In this document: piece after piece, positions 1 to 5,206 of the stretch | How positions within the stretch are numbered: the stretch's first letter is position 1 | How the letters are laid out: each line of letters opens with the position of its first letter | Assembly: GCA_026125625.1 (NCBI GenBank) | Contig: JAHCKU010000259.1 | Location: forward strand, 1-5,206 | DNA: 5,206 nt | DNA from: Burkholderiales bacterium | GTDB lineage: Bacteria; Pseudomonadota; Gammaproteobacteria; Burkholderiales; SHXO01 | Direction of reading: 5' to 3' | Notes under the pieces: model-generated | The model's database searches: none | The model's input: only the letters and a program-made list of their open reading frames with translations | What the model was told of the DNA's origin: nothing | Program-made: the position numbers and the translations under genes

Positions 1-690
1 GAGCGCCAGCTGGCGTTCCGCGTCGTTCCCCGAGGATGCGTACAAAGCCTTTTTGATCAGGGCATAAGCGTTGGTCGGACCTGTTGCCAGCTGGACCGCG
101 ATCTTCTTCGTTTCCGCCATCAGCGCGTCGTCGTCCACGCACTTCCAGATCAGGCCCCAGGCTTCGGCTTGTTCCGCGCTCACCGGCTCGGCCAGAAGCG
201 CCATCCCCATCGCACGTGCCTGTCCGACCAGACGCGGCAGGAAGTAAGTGCCGCCGGCATCCGGAATCAGCCCGATGCGGCTGAACACCTCGATGAAGCG
301 TGCCGAGCGTGCGGCAAGGACCAGGTCTGCAGCGAGTGCGAAGTTGCAGCCGGCGCCTGCAGCCACGCCGTTGACGGCGGAGATGACGGGAATCGGCAGA
401 TCACGCAGACCCAGCACCAGCGGGTTGTAGTTGCGCGTGAGCGTGGCACCGAGATCGGGCGCCGAGGAATCCGACATCACGCGTTCGCTCAGATCCTGCC
501 CGGCACAAAAACCGCGGCCTGCTCCGGTCAGCACCAGCACGCGTGCTGCGCCCGGATCACGCACCTGCTGCAGCGCCTCGCGCAGCTCGGCATGCATGTC
601 TTCGGTGAAGGAATTGAGCTTGTCCGGCCGGTTGAGCGTGATGGTGGCAATGCTGTCGGTGATGTCGAATAGAATAGTCCGGTAAGGCAT
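1..690 (-). CDS. paaG: PaaG-like 2-(1,2-epoxy-1,2-dihydrophenyl)acetyl-CoA isomerase (3' end cut by window edge)
   Basis: Crotonase-superfamily protein. The family isomerises ring-1,2-epoxyphenylacetyl-CoA to the seven-membered oxepin-CoA in aerobic phenylacetate degradation, in the cytoplasm. The reading frame is open from ATG at 690-688 to base 1, giving 230 codons; E. coli PaaG has about 262, so roughly 30 C-terminal residues lie outside. Visible landmarks are TLNRPDKLNS (18-27), the CoA/oxyanion motif GRGFCAGQDL (58-67), APDL (77-80), the second oxyanion segment NGVAAGAGC (107-115), and GLIPDAGGT (140-148). Asp144 sits where PaaG and other enoyl-CoA isomerases carry their catalytic acid. 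The two glutamates of true hydratases are absent, which argues against hydratase function. The start is supported by GAGGA at 703-699, eight bases upstream; an ATG seven bases further upstream is out of frame. It is divergent from the enoyl-CoA hydratase at 775. The family call is near certain; PaaG rather than another isomerase rests on whole-length resemblance. Confidence 0.88.
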   Translation of the reverse strand, partial: MPYRTILFDITDSIATITLNRPDKLNSFTEDMHAELREALQQVRDPGAARVLVLTGAGRGFCAGQDLSERVMSDSSAPDLGATLTRNYNPLVLGLRDLPIPVISAVNGVAAGAGCNFALAADLVLAARSARFIEVFSRIGLIPDAGGTYFLPRLVGQARAMGMALLAEPVSAEQAEAWGLIWKCVDDDALMAETKKIAVQLATGPTNAYALIKKALYASSGNDAERQLAL

Positions 691-720
691 CGTTCATATC
701 CTCGCGGCTGTCGATGCCGG

Positions 721-726
721 ATTATA
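721..726 (-). promoter_or_regulatory. Putative -10 box of the paaG promoter
   Basis: Read on the minus strand this is a perfect TATAAT, about 30 bases upstream of the paaG ATG, which would leave a leader of roughly 20-25 bases containing the GAGGA ribosome binding site. No good -35 hexamer is present at 16-18 bp (ATCGGT at 17 bp is poor), so the promoter may depend on an activator or be weak. This is inferred from the hexamer and its position only. Confidence 0.42.
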
Positions 727-736
727 GGGCGCCTAT
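724..736. promoter_or_regulatory. Candidate operator palindrome between paaG and the enoyl-CoA hydratase gene
   Basis: ATAGG-GCG-CCTAT is a perfect inverted repeat with 5-bp arms and a 3-bp centre. It overlaps the putative paaG -10 box (721-726) and lies 38 bp upstream of the hydratase ATG, so a bound protein could act on both divergent genes. PaaX and PaaR repressors are known to control paa genes in other proteobacteria, but I cannot match this palindrome to either site. Short palindromes also occur by chance. Confidence 0.3.
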
Positions 737-774
737 CGCTCGAACCGATTCTCTCAGGCGGACGATCATCGAAC

Positions 775-1557
775 ATGACCTACGAAAACATTCTGGTGGA
801 AACGCGCGGCAAGGTGGGACTGATCACGCTCAACCGGCCCAAGGCGCTCAATGCGCTGTCGCCGGATCTGATGCGCGAACTGACGCAAGCCTTGCAGAGC
901 TTCGAGGCCGACGAGCAGATCGGTGCGATGGTCATCACCGGCAACGACAAGGCCTTCGCCGCCGGCGCGGATATCAAGGCGATGAAGGACATGGGCTACA
1001 TGGATGTGTACAAGGCCGACTACATCACATCCGAATGGGAAACCTTGACACGCTGCCGCAAGCCGGTGATCGCCGCAGTGGCCGGTTTCGCCCTGGGCGG
1101 CGGTTGCGAATTGGCGATGATGTGCGATTTCATCCTCGCCGCGGAGACCGCGAAGTTCGGTCAGCCCGAAATCAACCTGGGAATCATCCCGGGCGCAGGC
1201 GGCACCCAGCGTCTGCCGCGCTTCGTCGGCAAATCCAAGGCCATGGAGATGGTGCTCCTGGGTCAGGCGCGCTACATGGATGCGCAGGAGGCGGAGCGTT
1301 GCGGCCTGGTGAGCCGCATCGTGCCAGGCGCCGAACTGGTGGATGAAGCCGTGCGCACGGCACAGAAGATTGCCGAGCTGAGCCTGCCGATCGTGATGAT
1401 GGCAAAGGAGTCGGTGAATCGCGCCTACGAGGGCACGCTGGCCGAAGGCGTGCGCTTCGAGCGCCGCCTGTTCCATTCCGCCTTCGCCACCCAGGATCAG
1501 AAGGAAGGGATGGCGGCCTTCACGGAGAAACGCAAACCGGCCTTCAAGAACCGTTGA
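775..1557 (+). CDS. paaF: Enoyl-CoA hydratase (PaaF/ECH type)
   Basis: Complete 260-residue crotonase, the usual length for the family. It adds water to trans-2-enoyl-CoA to give 3-hydroxyacyl-CoA in beta-oxidation; beside paaG the likely substrate is the 2,3-didehydroadipyl-CoA step of phenylacetate degradation. Landmarks are LNRPKALNAL (19-28), the oxyanion motif FAAGADIKAM (61-70), FALGGGCEL (105-113) with Glu112, and GQPEINLGIIPGAGGTQRL (129-147) with Glu132. These glutamates are 20 residues apart, like Glu144 and Glu164 of rat crotonase, so the hydratase active site is intact. The C-terminus ends in the typical FTEKRKPAFKNR. The ribosome binding site is weak (AGGCGG at 756-761, rather far from the ATG), but homologous N-termini (MTYENI-like) support this start. 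No terminator with a T-run follows. Hydratase function is secure; assignment to PaaF rather than a general short-chain hydratase rests mainly on the neighbour. Confidence 0.9.
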   Translation: MTYENILVETRGKVGLITLNRPKALNALSPDLMRELTQALQSFEADEQIGAMVITGNDKAFAAGADIKAMKDMGYMDVYKADYITSEWETLTRCRKPVIAAVAGFALGGGCELAMMCDFILAAETAKFGQPEINLGIIPGAGGTQRLPRFVGKSKAMEMVLLGQARYMDAQEAERCGLVSRIVPGAELVDEAVRTAQKIAELSLPIVMMAKESVNRAYEGTLAEGVRFERRLFHSAFATQDQKEGMAAFTEKRKPAFKNR

Positions 1558-1577
1558 GCCGGATCGGCGATACGGCT

Positions 1578-1606
1578 TCGACCCCGATGGGACAAGCGGC
1601 TATAAT
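1578..1606 (+). promoter_or_regulatory. Promoter of the tRNA-Thr gene
   Basis: A perfect -10 hexamer TATAAT (1601-1606) lies 17 bp after TCGACC (1578-1583), which matches four of six bases of the sigma70 -35 consensus. Transcription would start near 1613, about four bases before the mature tRNA 5' end. The stretch after the -10 box (TGCCGCCC) is GC-rich, the discriminator type linked in proteobacteria to stringent (ppGpp) control of stable RNA genes; that regulation is inferred. Confidence 0.72.
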
Positions 1607-1616
1607 TGCCGCCCTT

Positions 1617-1692
<76 letters not shown>

Positions 1693-1697
1693 TCATC

Positions 1698-1716
1698 TGC
1701 TGCATTCCGCGCAGCA
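1698..1716 (+). other. Small hairpin in the tRNA-Thr 3' trailer
   Basis: TGCTGC (1698-1703) and GCAGCA (1711-1716) form a perfect 6-bp stem around a 7-nt loop, six bases after the encoded CCA. No T-run follows, so it is not itself a terminator. In a precursor transcript it would lie between the mature tRNA end and the terminator hairpin and might mark a 3' processing boundary. The fold is seen in the sequence; the role is inferred. Confidence 0.4.
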
Positions 1717-1722
1717 CCGCCA

Positions 1723-1749
1723 GGGCCGCCATGCGCGGCTCTTTTTCTT
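1723..1749 (+). terminator. Intrinsic terminator after tRNA-Thr
   Basis: The stem GGGCCGC (1723-1729) pairs with GCGGCTC (1735-1741), including one G-U pair, around the loop CATGC. It is followed at once by TTTTTCTT (1742-1749). It closes the tRNA transcript about 30 bases after the CCA. It closely resembles the terminator at 4468-4491. Confidence 0.85.
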
Positions 1750-1776
1750 GCCTCTGAGCCCCCAGCGTTGCCACGC

Positions 1777-1791
1777 CGTCTCGGCGAGACG
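1777..1791 (+). repeat. Short hairpin upstream of the membrane/TPR/AAA operon
   Basis: CGTCTC-GGC-GAGACG is a perfect 6-bp inverted repeat with a 3-nt loop, in the 118-bp gap between the tRNA terminator and the operon's first gene. No T-run follows, so it is not a terminator. It could be a protein site or chance structure in GC-rich DNA. Confidence 0.35.
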
Positions 1792-1795
1792 AGTC

Positions 1796-1827
1796 CTCGA
1801 ACATGCACATTTTCCCTGTGTTTCGAG
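1796..1827. promoter_or_regulatory. Inverted repeat in the operon promoter region (possible operator)
   Basis: CTCGAA (1796-1801) is mirrored by TTCGAG (1822-1827), and the pairing extends to CA/TG across a one-base bulge. The spacing suits a dimeric DNA-binding protein. A weak -10-like TACGAT follows at 1829-1834, but no convincing -35 was found, so the promoter itself stays unassigned. This region must hold the operon's promoter, because a terminator lies just upstream. Confidence 0.28.
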
Positions 1828-1856
1828 ATACGATAGCGGCATACCACGAACCGCGT

Positions 1857-1861
1857 AAGGA
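1857..1861 (+). promoter_or_regulatory. Shine-Dalgarno site deciding the start at 1868
   Basis: AAGGA lies six bases before ATG 1868 and only three before the in-frame GTG at 1865. The spacing therefore favours the ATG in the tandem GTG-ATG pair. Confidence 0.65.
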
Positions 1862-1867
1862 AAGGTG

Positions 1868-2344
1868 ATGAACTCGCCCAGGGAGGATCTGCTGCGCCCC
1901 AGCTTGAGTGGCGGCGACTCGCCGGTCTCCGCGCCTTACTCCATGCAGACGACTTTCCTCACCGGGTTCTTCGGTGGGCCTTTCGCCGCCATCGCGATCT
2001 TTGCGATAAATTCTTTCCGGCTGCGTCGGATATCGCGCGACCTGCCTGTGGGGATCGGTATGCTCCTGGTCGTGCTGCTCGGTATGTGGGTGCTTCACAG
2101 GACCGCTCCTGGTGGCGCTGCACTTGCCTGGCTGGAAGCGAGTCTCGGCTCCAGGAGCATCAGGTTCGTCCATCAGATGGCCGGCTTGCTGATCGTAGGC
2201 GCCGCCTATCTCCTGCATCGCCGCGAGCAGCGCAACTCGGACCTGCTCGGCCTGAAACGGCCGAATGGCTGGGTGGCGGGTATCGCCTGCATTCTCCTCG
2301 GCACGGCGCTGAGCATCGTCTGCCTGGCTGCTTTGAGAATGTGA
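1868..2344 (+). CDS. Small four-helix membrane protein of unknown function
   Basis: 158 residues; I do not recognise the family. Four hydrophobic segments fit membrane helices: about 29-50 (containing GFFGGPFAAIAIFAI), 60-77 (GIGMLLVVLLGMWVL), 100-116 (HQMAGLLIVGAAYLL) and 135-156 (GIACILLGTALSIVCLAAL). The first 25 residues are polar and not signal-peptide-like. The loop between helices 1 and 2 is arginine-rich (FRLRRISR, 50-57), as is the one after helix 3 (HRREQR, 117-122). Both positive loops would be cytoplasmic by the positive-inside rule, placing both termini outside if there are exactly four helices. It is the first gene of the operon, with only a few bases between its stop and the TPR gene, so the products probably act together. 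It could be a partner or substrate of the downstream ATPase; nothing catalytic is visible. Confidence 0.82.
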   Translation: MNSPREDLLRPSLSGGDSPVSAPYSMQTTFLTGFFGGPFAAIAIFAINSFRLRRISRDLPVGIGMLLVVLLGMWVLHRTAPGGAALAWLEASLGSRSIRFVHQMAGLLIVGAAYLLHRREQRNSDLLGLKRPNGWVAGIACILLGTALSIVCLAALRM

Positions 2345-2350
2345 TCCGTG

Positions 2351-3223
2351 ATGGACTCGACGACGCCCGAGCAGGTCATGCAACAGGTCCAGGCGCTGCT
2401 TGAACGGCGGCGCACGACGCAGGCGCGGGTTCTGCTCCAGGCTGCGCTGGCCACGAACCCGCAGCACACGGGACTGCTGATGCAAGCCGCGTGGACCGAC
2501 TATCTCGATGATCGCGGCGACGAAGCGCTTGCGACGGTGAAGCAGGTCCTCGCTTCGCAACCGCATCACGAATCTGCGCGCCTGCTCTACTTCGAACTGC
2601 TGGTCAAGGCGGAACGCTATGTCGAAGCGGAACCGGTGATCATCGAACTGCTGCGCGACTATCCGGAGCATGCACCTTACTACGGTCGCTACGCGTCGCT
2701 GATGCTGCACGCCCTGAAGCTGCCCAAAGCCCGTCAGCTCGCGCAGGAGGGATTGAAGTCCGATCCGGACGACACCGATTGTCTGGGAGCGATCACCATC
2801 TGCGATTTCATCGAGCAGCGTGACCGCGATACCAGCGGCGCCTTGCAGCGCTTGCTCGCATACCATCCGCAGTCTGCTCAGACGCTGGTGCTGGTGGCCG
2901 TCGCGCTGCAGCAACGCGGCGACCTCAAGGAAGCACGGCACGTCTCACAGGAACTGGTGCGGGCACAGCCGGACAACACCCCACTCGTCGAAATGGCGCA
3001 CCAGCTCAAGCTCAGCACGCACTGGTCGATGGTTCCGATGTGGCCGATGCAACGTTTCGGCTGGGTCGGTTCGATCGTCATATGGTTGATTGCGCTCTTC
3101 GGACTGCGGATTGCTGCGAATGCCAGTCCGGCGCTGGGGGCGGTTTCGACTGTAGTGTTTCTGGTCTACGTCGTATATAGCTGGACGTGGCCGGCGATAC
3201 TGAAAAAATTGATGCCGATGTGA
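2351..3223 (+). CDS. TPR-repeat protein with C-terminal membrane anchor
   Basis: 290 residues. Six consecutive helix-pair repeats are marked by prolines at 37, 71, 105, 139, 173 and 207, exactly 34 residues apart, the period of tetratricopeptide repeats. Ala/Leu packing positions are visible within the units (for example GDEALATVKQVLASQP and GDLKEARHVSQELVRAQP). There is no signal peptide. After a short linker (WSMVPMWPMQRFGW) come two membrane helices at about 237-256 and 260-281, joined by a very short turn, with a basic tail (KKLMPM). This predicts a protein-binding TPR scaffold in the cytoplasm tethered to the inner membrane by a hairpin. The start is uncertain by one codon: GTG 2348 directly precedes ATG 2351, and the weak GAGA at 2335-2338 does not decide. 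It follows the membrane-protein stop by a few bases and is followed after nine bases by the AAA ATPase gene. The partner protein is unknown. Confidence 0.9.
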   Translation: MDSTTPEQVMQQVQALLERRRTTQARVLLQAALATNPQHTGLLMQAAWTDYLDDRGDEALATVKQVLASQPHHESARLLYFELLVKAERYVEAEPVIIELLRDYPEHAPYYGRYASLMLHALKLPKARQLAQEGLKSDPDDTDCLGAITICDFIEQRDRDTSGALQRLLAYHPQSAQTLVLVAVALQQRGDLKEARHVSQELVRAQPDNTPLVEMAHQLKLSTHWSMVPMWPMQRFGWVGSIVIWLIALFGLRIAANASPALGAVSTVVFLVYVVYSWTWPAILKKLMPM

Positions 3224-3232
3224 GCGGAAAGC

Positions 3233-4462
3233 ATGACGGCGCGGACTGAACTGGAGCAGAGTCTGTTGCAGAATCCCTTCGACAAGGGGCTGCGCGCCGA
3301 CTATGCGTTGCTGCTGCTACAGGGCTCCGAGGCGCAACCCGCGCTCACCCAATACGAGTTGCTGTGCCAGCAGAGCCCGCAGCATGCGGCTGCCCACGTC
3401 GGTGCCGCCCGGGCGCTGCTGCTGCTCGATCGCCGTCCCGAGGCACTGTCCCGTTATGCCAGTGCCCGCCGAATGGACGGCTTCGAGGCCGACGACGAGC
3501 TGGACCGCCTGGAATCGCAGGCACGCCGCAGTGCTCCGCCGCAGCTGCGAATCGCAGGTGATCACGCCGTGAACGTGATCCCGATCCAGCGCGCTCCAGA
3601 GGAGAAGGTGCGATTCTCCAGCATCGTCGGCATGGACGATCTGAAGAAAATGATCCGCATCAAGATCATCGAACCTTTCCTCAATCCGAGCCTGTTTCAG
3701 AAGTTTCGCAAGCAGGCCGGCGGAGGCATCCTGCTCTATGGTCCGCCGGGTTGCGGGAAGACGATGATCGCGCGTGCGGTTGCCAACGAGTGCAATGCCG
3801 AATTCATGTCCGTCGGGATTTCGGACGTTCTCAATATGTGGCTCGGGGAGAGCGAAAGGAATCTCGCTGCGATCTTCGACAAAGCGCGTGCGCAATCGCC
3901 TTGCGTATTGTTCTTCGACGAGCTTGACGCGCTCGCCTATTCCCGCTCCAAGGCGAATTCCGAGCACACCCGGACCGTGGTCAACGAATTCCTCACCCAG
4001 CTCGATGGCGTCGGCAAGGACAACAAGAGCGTGTTGGTGCTGGCTGCCACGAACATGCCGTGGGACGTCGATCCGGCGATGAAGCGGCCGGGGCGTTTTT
4101 CCCGCCAGATCTTCGTTCCTCCGCCCGACGCCGAAGCGAAGCTGAGCATGCTCGAGATCAGGCTGGCCGGAATTCCCTGCGATCGGCTGGATTTGCCGGC
4201 GATCGTGCAGCGCACGCCACACTACTCCGGCGCCGATATCGACGGGCTCGTCGAGATGGCGAAGGAGTCCGCGTTGGAGGACAGCATCGTCAGCGGGCGA
4301 GAGCGTTCGCTGAATAGCGAGGACTTCGACCATGCGCTGGGATCGCTGCAGTCTTCCACGCAGGAATGGCTGCGCACTGCCCGCAACCTGGTGCGGTACG
4401 CCGGCGACGACGGCTCGTATCGGGACGTCGAGGCCTACCTGAAGAAGACCAGGCTGCTTTGA
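3233..4462 (+). CDS. AAA ATPase with N-terminal TPR-like region
   Basis: 409 residues, one classical AAA domain (FtsH/Cdc48/Vps4-like clade). The N-terminal 100 residues look like two TPR units (prolines 15 and 49, 34 apart). A charged linker leads into FSSIVGMDDLKKMIR (128-142). Motifs are Walker A GPPGCGKT (170-177, Lys176), pore-loop aromatic MWLGESE (202-208, Trp203), Walker B VLFFDELDAL (225-234; Asp229, catalytic Glu230), sensor 1 AATN (271-274), arginine fingers in RPGRF (Arg285, Arg288), and the small-domain YSGADIDGL (331-339). All ATPase residues are present, so it should form an active ring that pulls on a protein substrate. No FtsH-type protease motif (HEXXH) and no membrane segment are seen; membrane contact probably comes from the TPR protein encoded just upstream. 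A weak GGA (3226-3228) overlaps the preceding stop. The ATPase call is certain; the substrate is unknown. Confidence 0.95.
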   Translation: MTARTELEQSLLQNPFDKGLRADYALLLLQGSEAQPALTQYELLCQQSPQHAAAHVGAARALLLLDRRPEALSRYASARRMDGFEADDELDRLESQARRSAPPQLRIAGDHAVNVIPIQRAPEEKVRFSSIVGMDDLKKMIRIKIIEPFLNPSLFQKFRKQAGGGILLYGPPGCGKTMIARAVANECNAEFMSVGISDVLNMWLGESERNLAAIFDKARAQSPCVLFFDELDALAYSRSKANSEHTRTVVNEFLTQLDGVGKDNKSVLVLAATNMPWDVDPAMKRPGRFSRQIFVPPPDAEAKLSMLEIRLAGIPCDRLDLPAIVQRTPHYSGADIDGLVEMAKESALEDSIVSGRERSLNSEDFDHALGSLQSSTQEWLRTARNLVRYAGDDGSYRDVEAYLKKTRLL

Positions 4463-4467
4463 TTCGA

Positions 4468-4491
4468 GAGCTGCCATGTGCAGCTCTTTTT
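4468..4491 (+). terminator. Intrinsic terminator of the membrane/TPR/AAA operon
   Basis: The perfect 7-bp stem GAGCTGC/GCAGCTC (4468-4474 with 4480-4486) surrounds the loop CATGT and is followed by TTTTT (4487-4491). A4467 and T4487 can extend the stem to 8 bp. It begins five bases after the ATPase stop codon and separates the operon from the enolase-superfamily gene. Confidence 0.9.
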
Positions 4492-4567
4492 CCTGCTACC
4501 ACCGCCAACGCGCACGCCTTGGGTAAACTCTCGCTTCCTTTCCAGCCACACGTCGCGAGCGTTTGCC

Positions 4568-5206
4568 ATGAAGATCTCCGATATCAAGGTCCATATCCTG
4601 CAAAGCCCTTTGTCTCAGCCGTTTGCCTTCTCGCAGGGATGGGTGGGACGGCGTTCGGCGACGCTGGTGGAGGTCGTCACCGACGAAGGACTGACGGGCT
4701 GGGGTGAGGCATTCGCGCAGGGAATGGAGCCGCCGCAGATCGCCGCAGCAGCGATCGAGCATGCGCTCAAGCCGCTGGTGCTCGGCGCCAATCCGCTCGA
4801 TATCGAAGTGCTGTGGCATCGCATGTACCATGCGACGCGCGACTACGGGCGCAAGGGCTCGGTGGTCGCTGCCATCAGCGCGGTGGACATTGCCCTGTGG
4901 GACATCGCCGGCAAGGCGTACGGCCGCCCGATTCATCAACTCCTGGGCGGTGCCTTCCGCTCCAAGGTCCAGGTGTACGCCACCGGCTTCTACCGCATCT
5001 CCGGCCAGGGCGAAGCCAGGCGCCTGGGCGAGGAGGCGATCCAGCACTACGAGGCCGGCTTTCGCGCGATGAAAGTGAAGCTCGGCTACGGTGTGCGCGA
5101 CGACGCGCTGGTGATGCAGGAGGTGCGACGCGCATTGGGTACGCGCGAGGTGGAGCTGATGGTGGACACCAATCACGGCTACGGCGTGGCCGAGGCGCTG
5201 CAGCTG
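4568..5206 (+). CDS. Mandelate racemase/muconate lactonizing enzyme family protein (3' end cut by window edge)
   Basis: The frame is open from ATG 4568 to the window end, 213 codons of a family usually 350-400 residues long. The N-terminal capping domain (about 1-125) has MKISDIKVHI, the TLVEVVTDEGLTGWGEAF strand pattern (32-49), and the conserved SAVDIALWDIAGKAYGRP (104-121) with HQLLGG (123-128). The barrel then begins with MKVKLGYG (168-175); Lys169-x-Lys171 is the KxK motif whose second lysine is the general base. MVDTNHGY (198-205) carries the first Mg2+ ligand, Asp200. Such enzymes abstract a proton alpha to a carboxylate; many are acid-sugar dehydratases, others racemases or cycloisomerases. 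The remaining metal ligands and the His-Asp dyad that would identify the reaction lie outside the window, so no substrate is claimed. The ribosome binding site is weak (GAG 4557-4559). It sits after a terminator, so it should have its own promoter; only a poor TAAACT (4524-4529) was seen. Confidence 0.93.
   Translation, partial: MKISDIKVHILQSPLSQPFAFSQGWVGRRSATLVEVVTDEGLTGWGEAFAQGMEPPQIAAAAIEHALKPLVLGANPLDIEVLWHRMYHATRDYGRKGSVVAAISAVDIALWDIAGKAYGRPIHQLLGGAFRSKVQVYATGFYRISGQGEARRLGEEAIQHYEAGFRAMKVKLGYGVRDDALVMQEVRRALGTREVELMVDTNHGYGVAEALQL

Noticed and set aside
169..672. Plus-strand 167-codon frame at the left end
   Set aside because: Antisense shadow of the paaG-like gene; Cys- and His-rich composition without a domain.
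766..1476. Minus-strand 236-codon frame and plus-strand 714-1346 frame
   Set aside because: Both overlap the enoyl-CoA hydratase, whose full-length family match and catalytic residues leave no room for a second gene.
1557..1577. Possible terminator after the enoyl-CoA hydratase (AGCCG/CGGCT)
   Set aside because: The stem is only 5 bp with an 11-nt loop and no T-run follows. It is not convincing as a terminator.
3317..4477. 386-codon open frame on the minus strand
   Set aside because: It is fully antisense to the AAA ATPase with all its motifs, and it runs through the operon terminator. No recognisable domain.
4497..4567. Promoter for the enolase-superfamily gene (TAAACT at 4524-4529)
   Set aside because: The hexamer matches only four of six bases and has no -35 partner at 16-18 bp, so it is noted in the gene entry but not called.
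4496..5176. Minus-strand 226-codon frame at the right end
   Set aside because: Antisense to the enolase-superfamily gene with its KxK and metal-ligand motifs; no domain of its own.

Overview
The window is GC-rich, densely coded bacterial chromosome with short intergenic gaps, E. coli-like promoter hexamers and simple intrinsic terminators. The style and the proteins, notably a PaaG-type isomerase and a proteobacterial-looking enoyl-CoA hydratase, suggest a proteobacterium. A betaproteobacterium able to degrade aromatic acids is the most likely source, but that placement is an inference from sequence recognition, not a phylogeny.

Left part (1-1557): two crotonase-superfamily genes are transcribed away from each other. 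The minus-strand gene (1-690, running off the left edge) is a PaaG-like isomerase. The plus-strand gene (775-1557) is a complete enoyl-CoA hydratase with both catalytic glutamates (PaaF/ECH type). Together they fit the ring-opening and beta-oxidation part of the aerobic phenylacetyl-CoA pathway. The 84-bp gap between them holds a perfect TATAAT box facing paaG, overlapped by a palindrome (ATAGG-GCG-CCTAT) that could be a repressor site.

Middle (1578-1749): a self-contained tRNA-Thr(CGU) unit. It has a promoter with a perfect -10 box, a 76-nt tRNA with encoded CCA, a small hairpin and an intrinsic terminator.

Centre-right (1868-4462): a tight three-gene plus-strand operon closed by a second intrinsic terminator (4468-4491). 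It encodes a small four-helix membrane protein, a protein with six regular 34-residue TPR-like repeats and two C-terminal membrane helices, and a classical AAA ATPase with its own short TPR-like N-terminal region. I do not recognise it as a named system. The architecture suggests a membrane-anchored AAA remodelling or unfolding machine, and this is the most interesting part of the window. The terminator closing it is nearly the same element as the one after the tRNA, with compensatory stem changes.

Right end (4568-5206): the N-terminal 213 codons of a mandelate racemase/muconate lactonizing enzyme family protein (enolase superfamily), cut by the window edge. No insertion sequence, CRISPR array, phage gene or integration scar is visible.
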